From the NCBI GenBank assembly GCA_016584305.1, contig JACEEZ010014045.1, positions 22,501 through 86,500 of the forward strand: a DNA stretch of 64,000 bases. The letters are read 5' to 3'. Made by a program: the position numbers and the translations under genes. The notes under the pieces were generated by a model. That model searched no databases. It had not been told where the DNA came from and saw only the letters and a list, made by a program, of their open reading frames with translations. Of this stretch, positions 22,181-31,200 are shown piece by piece; position 1 is the first letter of the stretch, and every line of letters starts with the position of its first letter. The stretch is from Chionoecetes opilio. Taxonomy: Eukaryota; Arthropoda; Malacostraca; Decapoda; Majidae.

Positions 22181-22296
22181 GTGACTGGGTGAGAAGAGAC
22201 TCCGGCGTGGGTGCGGGCACAGACTGCTACTACCAGTACCTCCTCAAGGCCTGTGTGCTGCTGGGGGACCAGAGCTACCTGGAGAGATTCAACAAG
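22181..22296 (+). CDS. EDEM3: EDEM3-like exon (GH47 domain), first of three seen
   Basis: Acceptor TTTTACTAG|GTGAC and donor AACAAG|GTGGGC bound 116 nt: two bases finishing a codon, then 38 codons starting [20 protein letters not shown] and ending YLERFNK. This is the stretch of ER degradation-enhancing alpha-mannosidase-like proteins that contains the conserved D-S-G-V-G-A-G and Y-Y-[EQ]-Y-L-L-K-A blocks of the GH47 barrel. EDEM proteins trim mannose from misfolded glycoproteins in the ER and route them to degradation. The pattern fits EDEM3 better than EDEM1 or EDEM2. Cys replaces the usual Ser before YY, and Cys follows KA. No stop or frameshift. Upstream exons (substrate-binding N-terminal half) are not found in the 22 kb before it. 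Confidence 0.88.
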
Positions 22297-22329
22297 GTGG
22301 GCTGACGTGTGTTATGGTATAGGGTATTG

Positions 22330-22653
22330 CAGTGCATTTTTTAAGCCAATCTTACTGGGCGACATTCTTTGGATATCCAGAAAGGGAAAGGCCTACCTGT
22401 TAAAATATAGTTTTTAGGATACATCATCAACTTCACCCTTTTGTATGTTGTGTATAAATAAAGATCATATGCAGTAATAAGAGTGCACTTCTGGATCTAA
22501 CACACACAGATAAGATGAACCATTGTATCCAGGAAGGATTTTATGAACAAATATCTTGTCGCCCAGTAACTTAAAATTGTCCTTACTGGGCGACAGTTTT
22601 CCATCACTGGGAGACATTTTGGTTGCCCAGTTGTGATGTAAAAAAATGCACTG
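22330..22653. mobile_element. hAT MITE with perfect 8-bp target duplication
   Basis: Starts CAGTGCATTTTTT and ends AAAAAAATGCACTG, flanked by GGGTATTG at 22322-22329 and 22654-22661. The interior has mirrored TTACTGGGCGACA motifs. 324 bp, no coding capacity. It sits 33 bp after the donor of the first EDEM3 exon, within a GTTAT-type repeat. Confidence 0.9.
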
Positions 22654-22661
22654 GGGTATTG

Positions 22662-22840
22662 TGCTATAGTGTTATGTTGTGTTATAGTGTTATGGTGTGT
22701 TATTGTGTTATAGGGTATTGTGTTATAGTGTTATGTTGTGTTATGGTGTGTTATTGTGTTATAGGGTATTGTGTTATAGTGTTATGGTGTGTTATTGTGT
22801 TATAGGGTATTGTGTTATAGTGTTATGTTGTGTTATGGTG
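22662..22840 (+). repeat. GTGTTAT-type minisatellite
   Basis: Imperfect repeats of GTGTTATAGGGTATT and GTGTTATGGT across about 180 bp. The same motif occurs just before the hAT MITE (22311-22329), so the MITE landed in it. Confidence 0.85.
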
Positions 22841-22885
22841 TGCTACAAGGAGAGGTTCAACAAGGTGGGCTGACCTGTGTTGTGT
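22841..22885 (+). repeat. Duplicate of the EDEM3 exon 3' border
   Basis: GCTACAAGGAGAGGTTCAAC followed by AAGGTGGGCTGAC repeats, with few changes, the last 24 bases of the exon ending at 22296 plus its donor and the first intron bases. The rest of the exon is absent, so this is a decoy donor and not an exon. Confidence 0.8.
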
Positions 22886-23040
22886 TATCTACGGTAGCCA
22901 CACAATCACTGACATATCCTACCTCTGTGTCTAGAGTTGATATACCTAGGCTTCCTTTAGTAGTAGTGTGTATCATGTGTATTGCAGCATTTGATACTAT
23001 AATTGAAACAGCATTGAAGTCTCATATCTCCCAGTCTTTA

Positions 23041-23410
23041 TAGTTTATTTTTTTTATTATGGTCAAAATGCAGTAAGGAAGCCAGGCCCCCTGCCTGCCC
23101 TTCTATTCTACGGGGCAGCTGATTGGTGCATTCCTCGTATCATCACTACCAATCACAATATCTTCACTACTTAACAGCGGCGTGACCACTGGACAGAGCA
23201 ATCTTCACTACAGAGGGTGACAAAATCAAAAATCCCTCTGTGGTGAAGATTGCTCTGTCCAGTGGTCACGCCGCTGTTAAGTAGTGAAGATATTGTGATT
23301 GGTAGTGATGATACGAGGAATGCACCAATCAGCTGCCCCGTAGAATAGAAGGGCAGGCAGGGGGCCTGGCTTCCTTACTGCATTTTGACCATAATAAAAA
23401 AAATTGACTA
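23041..23410. mobile_element. Near-perfect palindromic TA-MITE (family D), copy 1
   Basis: Two arms of about 180 bp meet at about 23226. Ends are TAGTTTATTTTTTTTATTA and its near-complement, flanked by TA. It includes GGGGCAGCTGATTGGTGCAT in both arms. No coding capacity; Tc1/mariner-type by TA target. It lies in the EDEM3 intron before the second exon. Confidence 0.9.
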
Positions 23411-23595
23411 TAGTTGATAAATCTTGGCTTCCTTTAGTAGTAGTGTTTGTCATGTGTTTTGCAGCATTACACATTATTGACGGTAGCAACACAATAATTG
23501 AAACAACACTAAAACATAATTCCTCTCTGTCTGTAGCTGGTAAATCTCTCCACTTCACGTTTGTTAGTGTAGTGTTATTCCCCATTATTCTAATG

Positions 23596-23954
23596 TAGTG
23601 ACTATAAGCAATATTTTATAGTATGACCTGTTTAGTATCCCTGTCTACTAACTGATTTAGGTATATTAAGCTAGTTTTCATAATTTTATGGCTGACAACA
23701 GACAATTTAACCCCTTCACGCCAGATCTTTCCTTTGCTATATAAAATTGTCTGTTGTCGAGCCATAAAATTGCAAAAAGTAACTGAATCTACCAAATTAG
23801 TTAGTGGACAAGGATACTAAACAGGTCATAGCTATCAAAATATTGCTTATATTCATTAAAATCGTCTAATGGGACCCAAATTACAATGGAAATTACGTTC
23901 TGGGCCTCAAGGGATTAATTTAGCAAAGGAAAGCTCTGGGCGTGAAGGGGTTAA
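23596..23954 (+). mobile_element. TTAA MITE (family A), 5'-truncated, interrupted by another A copy
   Basis: Forward-oriented family-A sequence runs 23596-23706 (AGTGACTATAAGCAAT to GCTGACAACAGACAA) and resumes at 23919 (TAGCAAAGGAAAGCTCTGGG) to GGGGTTAA at 23954. The gap holds a complete inverted copy. Confidence 0.85.
23707..23918 (-). mobile_element. TTAA MITE (family A), inserted inside another A copy
   Basis: Complete inverted copy (CCCCTTCACGCC to CCTCAAGGGA) bounded by TTAA at 23707-23710 and 23915-23918. It lies in the host copy where the uninterrupted family has GACAATTTTATATAGC. Confidence 0.88.
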
Positions 23955-23964
23955 TGCTAAACTC

Positions 23965-24242
23965 ATGCTATTGGTAGTAGTGTTTGTTTTTGTAGTGTTA
24001 TTCTTCAGTCGTGTGTGTTTGTGTGTATGTTGCAGCATTACAGCCTTCCTTCAGTAATGTGTTTGTATTGTCATGTGTGTGTTGCAGCGATACAGAGGTG
24101 TGTTACTCATCCATGTGTATGTGTTTTGTGTTTCAGTATTACACTATTATAGCCTTTCTTCAGTAATGTGTTTGTATTGTCGTGTGTTGCAGCGACACAG
24201 AGGTGTGTTACTCATCCATGTATTGTGGTGTGTGTGTTGCAG
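23965..24242 (+). repeat. Tandem echoes of the EDEM3 exon 5' border
   Basis: The acceptor TGTTGCAG followed by CATTACA or CGAYACAGAGGTGTGTTAC occurs at about 24029, 24083 and 24186 before the true acceptor at 24235-24242. Similar TTGCAGCATT sites lie at about 22981 and 23458. None except the last leads into coding sequence. Confidence 0.7.
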
Positions 24243-24368
24243 CATTACACTGCGGTGATGAAGTACATCAGCCAGGGACCCATGCTGCTGGACGTCCACA
24301 TGCACCGCCCACACACCACCTCCAGGAACTTTATGGACGCCCTCCTTGCCTTCTGGCCGGGACTGCAG
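24243..24368 (+). CDS. EDEM3: EDEM3-like exon, second of three
   Basis: Acceptor GTTGCAG|CATTAC and donor CTGCAG|GTAAAT enclose 126 nt, 42 codons in phase with the previous exon. The protein starts [20 protein letters not shown] and continues through [13 protein letters not shown]-x-A-[IV]-M-[RK]-Y-I-S-Q, L-L-D-V-H-[IM]-H-[KR]-P and the W/F-x-D-[AS]-L-L-A-F-[FW]-P-G-L-Q block are diagnostic of EDEM3 in the EDEM family; EDEM1 and EDEM2 differ at LLDVH. Changes from the usual family sequence are H-T-T-S-R-N-F-M where N-A-R-T-W-M is typical. Palindromic family-D MITEs flank the exon on both sides (23041-23410, and 24396-24762 starting 28 bp after the exon). Confidence 0.92.
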
Positions 24369-24395
24369 GTAAATATAAGATACAAATAGGCACTA

Positions 24396-24762
24396 TAGTC
24401 TATTTTTTTTATTATGGTCAAAATGCAGTAAGGAAGCCACGCCCCCTGCCTGCCCTTCTATTCTACGGGGCAGCTGATTGGTGCATTCCTCGTATCATCA
24501 CTACCAATCACAATATCTTCACTACTTAACAGCGCGTGACCACTGGACAGAGCAATCTTCACTACAGAGGGTGACAAAATAAACAATCCCTCTGTAGTGA
24601 AGATTGCTGTCCAGTGGTCACGCCGCTGTTAAGTAGTGAAGATATTGTGATTGGTAGTGATGAAACGAGGAATGCACCAATCAGCTGCCCCGTAGAATAG
24701 AAGGGCAGGCAGGGGGCCTGGCTTCCTTACTGCATTTTGACCATAATAAAAAAAATAGACTA
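24396..24762. mobile_element. Near-perfect palindromic TA-MITE (family D), copy 2
   Basis: Starts TAGTCTATTTTTTTTATTAT and ends with its complement, flanked by TA (24394-24395 and 24763-24764). The arms differ from each other by only a few indels. It lies just inside the EDEM3 intron. Confidence 0.92.
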
Positions 24763-24847
24763 TAGAATAGACCATACAGGTACACCATACACCACACAGC
24801 TCAAAACACTCGTGCTATGCTAATTATATAGTTTCAAAGATGTAAAT

Positions 24848-25059
24848 AATAATAATAATAATAATAATAATTTTATTCTCGTCCGGAGGCATACAGACAA
24901 AACAAAGCAACAAGAACAAGCCAAGGAGTTAACTTAAGTACTAGAGCAAAAACAATAACAAGAACATAGTATAGGCACATCAGGGGACATAGGTAGGGGA
25001 CATTAAATAGGTACTAGAATACCACCATCAAGAGATACTGACCTTGGGCACACTTGCAG
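24848..25059. other. (AAT)n and LINE-type 3' tail, then intron
   Basis: (AAT)n at 24848-24870 followed by TTTTATTCTCGTCCGGAGGC. On the minus strand this is a GCCTCCGG...(ATT)n tail like those at 49880 and 59470. The rest is intron up to the acceptor at 25059. Confidence 0.6.
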
Positions 25060-25164
25060 GTGTTGAAGGGAGACATCAAGCCCGCCATCGTGACTCATGA
25101 AATGTTGTTCCAAGTGATCCAGCGCCACAACTTTCTGCCCGAAGCCTTCACCACGGACTTCCAG
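25060..25164 (+). CDS. EDEM3: EDEM3-like exon, third of three
   Basis: Acceptor CACTTGCAG|GTGTTG and donor TTCCAG|GTATCA bound 105 nt, 35 codons, phase 0 at both ends. Protein [20 protein letters not shown] then [17 protein letters not shown]-[KR]-G-D-I-[RK]-P-A-I-x-T-H-E-M-L-[YF]-Q-V-I and [12 protein letters not shown] are the EDEM3 signature; the P-E catalytic-face residues of GH47 are retained. The next expected exon (VHWAQHPLRPEF type) is not visible in the following 39 kb. Either the intron is very large, or the locus is a partial copy or a misassembly. The three exons together give 115 in-frame codons without disablement, so this is likely a functional gene. Confidence 0.92.
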
Positions 25165-25208
25165 GTATCACAACAACACTTTTGTTACCTCTCTAAAACA
25201 TGACCCAT

Positions 25209-25422
25209 TTTTACCCCTTGAGGACCAGAACGTAATTTCCATTGTAATTTAGCTATCATTAGACGATTTTTAGTGAATATAAGCAATATTTTAGAGATAT
25301 GACCTGTTTAGTATCCTTGTCCACTAGTTAGTTTGCTATATTCAGACACTTTTCGTAATTTTATGGCTAACAACAAACAGTTTTATATAACAAAGGAAAG
25401 ATCTGGGCGTGAAAGGGTTACC
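25209..25422 (+). mobile_element. TTAA MITE (family A)
   Basis: Full-length copy from TTACCCCTTGAGGACCAGAA to CTGGGCGTGAAAGGGTTA; the flanking TTAA has mutated to TTAC. It lies 45 bp after the third EDEM3 exon. Confidence 0.85.
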
Positions 25423-25635
25423 TATGAAAGTGTTGCAATGGGAAGTCACAGCAGGAACTACCACATGTACCTCTCACGGCCTTTTGTAGCTTCCTGATTT
25501 TTTTATGTTCTTATATTCTTAATTTATGTTTATGTTCAAAATGTCAGTGCAGAAAGCCAGGTCTGGTCAATACAACTATGTGAAATATTAAATGGAAAGT
25601 ATTGATTTGTCTTGAAGCCATCCAAGTTTCCTGTA

Positions 25636-25891
25636 CCGTAGATAACACTAAAGTCGCCAGTCACTTGCCACTGCACTAATGTCGCCAGGCACAATATATT
25701 ACAAATTATAGCATCAATACTGATTTGTATGTGCCACTGAAGATGATACACAGTAGTTTATATTATGTACATCACACTACATGTCTTCAGTGGCACATAA
25801 AAGGCTGTAGTGATGCTAAAATTCGTAATATATTGTGCCTGGCGACATTAGTGCAGTGGCGAGTGACTGGCGACTATAGTGTTATCTAGGG
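25636..25891. mobile_element. Family-B MITE
   Basis: CCGTAGATAACACTAAAG to GACTATAGTGTTATCTAGGG, TA on both sides, internal AATGTCGCCAGGCACAATAT and its complement. Confidence 0.88.
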
Positions 25892-26018
25892 TAGAAGGAG
25901 GCCATGGTTCATAATTCAAGGAGTAGAAATTGAATCAACACCCATCACAAACCTTGGTGTTGTGATCAATGCAGAGAGTTAAAGCTAGTTATAGTATCAG
26001 AAAATTGTGCTTGAATCT

Positions 26019-26388
26019 CAGTCTATTTTTTTTATTATGGTCAAAAAGCAGTCAGGAGGACACGCCCCCTGCCTGCCCTTCTATTCTACGGGGCAGCTGA
26101 TTGGTGCATTCCTCGTACCATCACTACCAATCACAATATTTTCACTACTTAACAGCGGCATGACCACTGGACACAGCAATCTTCACTACAGAGGGTGACA
26201 AAATCGAAAATCCCTCTGTAGTGAAGATTGCTCTGTGCAGTGGTCACGCCGCTGTTAAGTAGTGAAGATATTGTGATTGGTAGTGATGAAACGAGGAATG
26301 CACCAATCAGCTGCCCCGTAGAATAGAAGGGGAGGCAGGGGGCCTGGCTTCCTTACTGCATTTTGACCATAATAAAAAAAATAGACTA
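26019..26388. mobile_element. Near-perfect palindromic TA-MITE (family D), copy 3
   Basis: Same 370-bp palindrome as at 23041 and 24396, turning at about 26203. Its left end is preceded by TCTCA and lacks the TA. Confidence 0.9.
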
Positions 26389-27160
26389 TAGTGGGACAAT
26401 TGGGGGACGCAAATAATTACCATTGATTTCTGGTAATTACCAGATGCGCGAGGCCCCTAAAAGCCCCAGGCCCGTTGTGGCCTGCCCTAAATCCGGGCCT
26501 GGCCGTGAGACCTACACGAGGAAGAGCAGTACAGGAAGAACAGGAACGACCCCGTGTAGGTCTGACGGCCTCTTGTAGCTTCCTTATGTTCTTATGTTCC
26601 AAAAACCCAGAACAGTTCGTTCACATCAATATCTTAGGCAATTCACACACCCTAAGTATACCTACACAATGGTTGGACCAAAGCCAATACGTTGATGACA
26701 AGAACTCTCTAATAATAATGATGATAGTGAGCATAATGATGATTGATAACAATGTGATCCTATTGCAGGTTAATGGCGAGCACACCATTGCTTCTTGAGG
26801 CAGGCTGGCGTGACGTCAGGTGAGGCATTGATGACAGCCTGCCTACTGGCCTGCAGCCTCCCACCACGGCCTGCACACAGCCACTGGCCTGCTGCTGTCC
26901 TGTGTGGTGGTGGGGATAGAAAAGAAGAAAACAAGTGATACATGCATGGCAATGCTGCCTTGATATTTATTGTACAAAGCCAAGTGTGAGATGTAAGAAG
27001 ATGAGTGGATCCAAGAGCCAGCCTGCCAAGTGATGCCAGTGTGGGTAGTCCAAGGCGAGGCACTGGGAGACAAGCTGCCCAATGCCTCACTCCATGCCTC
27101 CCATGCCTGGCAGTGGTGTCCAGGGCTCAGCTGGTCACTACCAGAATCATGCTAAGTAAG
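26389..27160. other. Mixed dispersed-repeat pieces, no gene recognised
   Basis: 26495-26602 is a short inverted segment around GAGACCTACACGAGG that ends in the LINE tail CCTCTTGTAGCTTCCTTATG. From 26770 a GC-richer stretch begins after TATTGCAG and would read VNGEHTIAS and then stop; it matches no EDEM exon. On the minus strand AATAAA occurs at 26966-26971. Nothing firm can be called. Confidence 0.45.
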
Positions 27161-27167
27161 AGCCCGG

Positions 27168-27525
27168 CTTTTTTTTTTTTTTTTTTTAACATTCATGCCA
27201 ATAGCGCGTGTAGGCCGTGAGCTCCAGGGGTGGGATGGCAGGCCCTGGAGGCACACTTGAGGGCTGTGATGGTTGGTCCTCGCATGTGGTGGCGCAGGCA
27301 GGATTCTTATAGTGACGCCTGTGATTAGAGGCTCATGCCACCCCCCTGTGTCCTCCGATGCACTTGCAATCGAAGGTAGAGTTGATGGACAGGGCATGTG
27401 GGTGTTCTTAGGCCACTCGACGGTACAGAAAGGTTTTAAGTGGATTTATGGGTCTCACTCGGGATCGAACTCGGGTCTTCGAGAACCCACCCGGTGACTT
27501 TAACCACTCTGCCACCGCCTCCCCT
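27168..27525 (-). mobile_element. tRNA-derived SINE with poly(A) tail
   Basis: On the minus strand the 5' end (27525 downwards) has an A-box-like TGGCAGAGTGGTTAA, then at normal tRNA spacing a B-box-like GAGTTCGATCCC. This is a Pol III promoter from a tRNA with the AGTGGTTAA D-arm typical of class II (Leu/Ser) tRNAs. An unrelated body of about 280 bp follows, ending in a run of about 18 A at 27170-27188. The acceptor stem is not paired, so it is not a functional tRNA gene. Confidence 0.8.
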
Positions 27526-27642
27526 AAAATACAGCTGCCATTTAGAAGAAGTGTAGTATTTCCTTCTCCTGGCATCAAATATCAGTCAGTTAGCAACAAG
27601 GGGTCAGGAATTTTTGCCTCGTTAAAAAAAATTGACTATAGT
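27525..27642 (+). mobile_element. TA-MITE family D2 fragment
   Basis: AATACAGCTGCCATTTAGAAG through GGCATCAAATATCAGTCAGT to GCCTCGTTAAAAAAAATTGACTATAG. It abuts the SINE on one side. Confidence 0.65.
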
Positions 27643-28015
27643 CCAGGTCATGGCCTCTTAGCAGCTCGGGGCCGAACGGCCCTGTGCAGACTACCACGTG
27701 TAGGTCTCCCGGCCTCTTGTAGCTTCCTTATTTTCTTATGTTCTTATGGCTTACAGGTTGTATCTGCAGTGCCGCTAATATGCCACATGGAGAGGCGTGG
27801 GTCCCCCTTCCTCCCTGGATGACAGGCACAGGCCAAACAGACCCTCACAACAAGACTGTGGGCCTCCAAACCACAGTGCAAGCCAAGGATGTCTACAGCT
27901 TGTGGTAACAGTGGTGGTGGTGGTGGTTCTGTTGTTGACTTTTTTCTGTTGGGTTGTTGCTGCTGCCTGGCCGAACAGCCCCGAGCTGCTAAGAGGCCAT
28001 GACCTGGACTAGTCA
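27643..28015. mobile_element. Inverted-repeat element with about 45-bp ends
   Basis: AGTCCAGGTCATGGCCTCTT and its complement bound about 370 bp, the arms extending through AGCAGCTCGGGGCCGAA. The interior holds the LINE-type tail CCTCTTGTAGCTTCCTTA and a (GGT)n stretch. No ORF of note. Confidence 0.75.
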
Positions 28016-28233
28016 ATTCTTTTTAAAATTTGTGAGAAAGTTACGTTTTTAGACATTATGTGTTTTGTCTATTTATCAATGATATGTGTAATTTTTTAAT
28101 GCTGTGGTCAATGAATATCTATATCTGGGGTCCGTGCAGGCAGCCGAGTGTTGTGCTGGAGTGAGTGGCTGGAGCGATGGGTGGTGTGGGTGTGGACATG
28201 TCTGGTGGCTAGTTTGGGGAGGACAAAGTGGGA
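28016..28233. other. Short spacer before satellite
   Basis: AT-rich, then GT-rich sequence; nothing recognised. Confidence 0.5.
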
Positions 28234-31200
28234 GTGTTGCTAGAATTCATGTGTGCTGGGTGATGCTAGAATTCATGTGTGCTGGGTGATGCTAGAATTC
28301 ATGTGTGCTGGGTGATGCTAGAAGTCATGTGTGCTGGGTGATGCTAGAATTCATGTGTGCTGGGTGATGCTAGAAGTCATGTGTGCTGGGTGATGCTAGA
28401 ATTCATGTGTGCTGGGTGATGCTAGAATTCATGTGTGCTGGGTGATGCTAGAATTCATGTGTGCTGGGTGATGCTAGAATTCATGTGTGCTGGGTGTTGC
28501 TAGAATTCATGTGTGCTGGGTGATGCTAGAATTCATGTGTGCTGGGTGTTGCTAGAATTCATGTGTGCTGGGTGTTGCTAGAATTCATGTGTGCTGGGTG
28601 TTGCTAGAAGTCATGTGTGCTGGGTGATGCTAGAATTCATGTGTGCTGGGTGTTGCTAGAATTCATGTGTGCTGGGTGTTGCTAGAATTCATGTGTGCTG
28701 GGTGTTGCTAGAATTCATGTGTGCTGGGTGTTGCTAGAATTCATGTGTGCTGGGTGATGCTAGAAGTCATGTGTGCTGGGTGTTGCTAGAATTCATGTGT
28801 GCTGGGTGATGCTAGAATTCATGTGTGCTGGGTGATGCTAGAAGTCATGTGTGCTGGGTGATGCTAGAATTCATGTGTGCTGGGTGATGCTAGAATTCAT
28901 GTGTGCTGGGTGATGCTAGAAGTCATGTGTGCTGGGTGATGCTAGAATTCATGTGTGCTGGGTGATGCTAGAATTCATGTGTGCTGGGTGATGCTAGAAT
29001 TCATGTGTGCTGGGTGATGCTAGAATCATGTGTGCTGGGTGATGCTAGAAGTCACGCTAGAAGTCATGTGTGCTGGGTGTTGCTAGAAGTCAGTGTGTGC
29101 TGGGTGTTGCTAGAAGTCATGTGTGCTGGGTGTGCTAGAAGTTCATGTGTGCTGGGGGGGGGTGTTGCTAGAAGTCATGTGTGCTGGGTGATGCTAGAAG
29201 TCATGTGTGCTGGGTGTTGCTAGAATTCATGTGTGCTGGGTGTTGCTAGAAGTCATGTGTGCTGGGTGATGCTAGAAGTCATGTGTGCTGGGTGTTGCTA
29301 GAATTCATGTGTGCTGGGTGATGCTAGAAGTCATGTGTGCTGGGTGATGCTAGAATTCATGTGTGCTGGGTGTTGCTAGAATTCATGTGTGCTGGGTGAT
29401 GCTAGAAGTCATGTGTGCTGGGTGTTGCTAGAATCATGTGTGCTGGGTGTGCTAGAATTCATGTGTGCTGGGTGATGCTAGAAGTCATGTGTGCTGGGTG
29501 ATGCTAGAATCATGTGTGCTGGGTGTTGCTAGAATTCATGTGTGCTGGGTGATGCTAGAATTCATGTGTGCTGGGTGATGCTAGAAGTCATGTGTGCTGG
29601 GTGATGCTAGAATTCATGTGTGCTGGGTGTTGCTAGAAGTCATGTGTGCTGGGTGTTGCTAGAATTCATGTGTGCTGGGTGATGCTAGAAGTCATGTGTG
29701 CTGGGTGTTGCTAGAATTCATGTGTGCTGGGTGTTGCTAGAAGTCATGTGTGCTGGGTGTTGCTAGAATTCATGTGTGCTGGGTGATGCTAGAATTCATG
29801 TGTGCTGGGTGATGCTAGAAGTCATGTGTGCTGGGTGTTGCTAGAATTCATGTGTGCTGGGTGTTGCTAGAATTCATGTGTGCTGGGTGTTGCTAGAATT
29901 CATGTGTGCTGGGTGTTGCTAGAAGTCATGTGTGCTGGGTGTTGCTAGAATTCATGTGTGCTGGGTGTTGCTAGAAATTCATGTGTTGCTGGGTGTTGCT
30001 AGAATTCATGTGTGCTGGGTGTGCTAGAATCATGTGTGCTGGGTGTTGCTAGAATTCATGTGTGCTGGGTGTTGCTAGAATTCATGTGTGCTGGGTGTTG
30101 CTAGAATTCATGTGTGCTGGGTGATGCTAGAATTCATGTGTGCTGGGTGTTGCTAGAATTCATGTGTGCTGGGTGATGCTAGAATTCATGTGTGCTGGGT
30201 GTTGCTAGAATTCATGTGTGCTGGGTGATGCTAGAAGTCATGTGTGCTGGGTGTTGCTAGAATTCATGTGTGCTGGGTGATGCTAGAAGTCATGTGTGCT
30301 GGGTGTTGCTAGAATTCATGTGTGCTGGGTGATGCTAGAAGTCATGTGTGCTGGGTGTTGCTAGAATTCATGTGTGCTGGGTGATGCTAGAAGTCATGTG
30401 TGCTGGTGTGCTAGAATCATGTGTGCTGGGTGTGCTAGAATCATGTGTGCTGGGTGTTGCTAGATTAGTGTGCGGGTGTGTGAATCAGTGTGCTGGTGAT
30501 GCTAGAAGTCATGTGTGCTGGGTGATGCTAGAATCATGTGTGCTGGGTGATGCTAGAATTCATGTGTGCTGGGTGTTGCTAGAATCATGTGTGCTGGGTG
30601 ATGCTAGAATTCATGTGTGCTGGGTGATGCTAGAATCATGTGTGCTGGGTGATGCTAGAAGTCATGTGTGCTGGGTGTGCTAGAATTCATGTGTGCTGGG
30701 TGTGCTAGAATTCATGTGTGCTGGGTGATGCTAGAATTCATGTGTGCTGGGTGTGCTAGAATTCATGTGTGCTGGGTGTTGCTAGAATTCATGTGTGCTG
30801 GGTGTTGCTAGAATTCATGTGTGCTGGGTGATGCTAGAAGTCATGTGTGCTGGGTGTTGCTAGAATTCATGTGTGCTGGGTGTTGCTAGAATTCATGTGT
30901 GCTGGGTGTTGCTAGAATCATGTGTGCTGGGTGTTTGCTAGAATCATGTGTGTGGTTGCTAGAATCGTGTGCTGGGTGTGCTAGAATTCATGTGTGCTGG
31001 GTGTTGCTAGAATTCATGTGTGCTGGGTTGCTAGATATGTGTTGGGTTCAGAATTCATGTGTGCTGGGTGTTGCTAGAATCATGTGTGCTGGGTGATGCT
31101 AGAATTCATGTGTGCTGGGTGTTGCTAGAAGTCATGTGTGCTGGGTGTTGCTAGAATTCATGTGTGCTGGGTGTTGCTAGAATTCATGTGTGCTGGGTGT

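Noticed and set aside
26769..26798. A possible fourth EDEM3 exon after TATTGCAG, in phase (VNGEHTIAS then stop)
   Set aside because: The sequence does not match the expected VHWAQHPLRPEF region and ends after nine codons; most likely a chance acceptor, or at best an alternative terminal exon.
27453..27525. A tRNA gene on the minus strand
   Set aside because: A and B boxes are present, but the acceptor and anticodon stems do not pair and a poly(A) tail follows 280 bp later, which fits a SINE.
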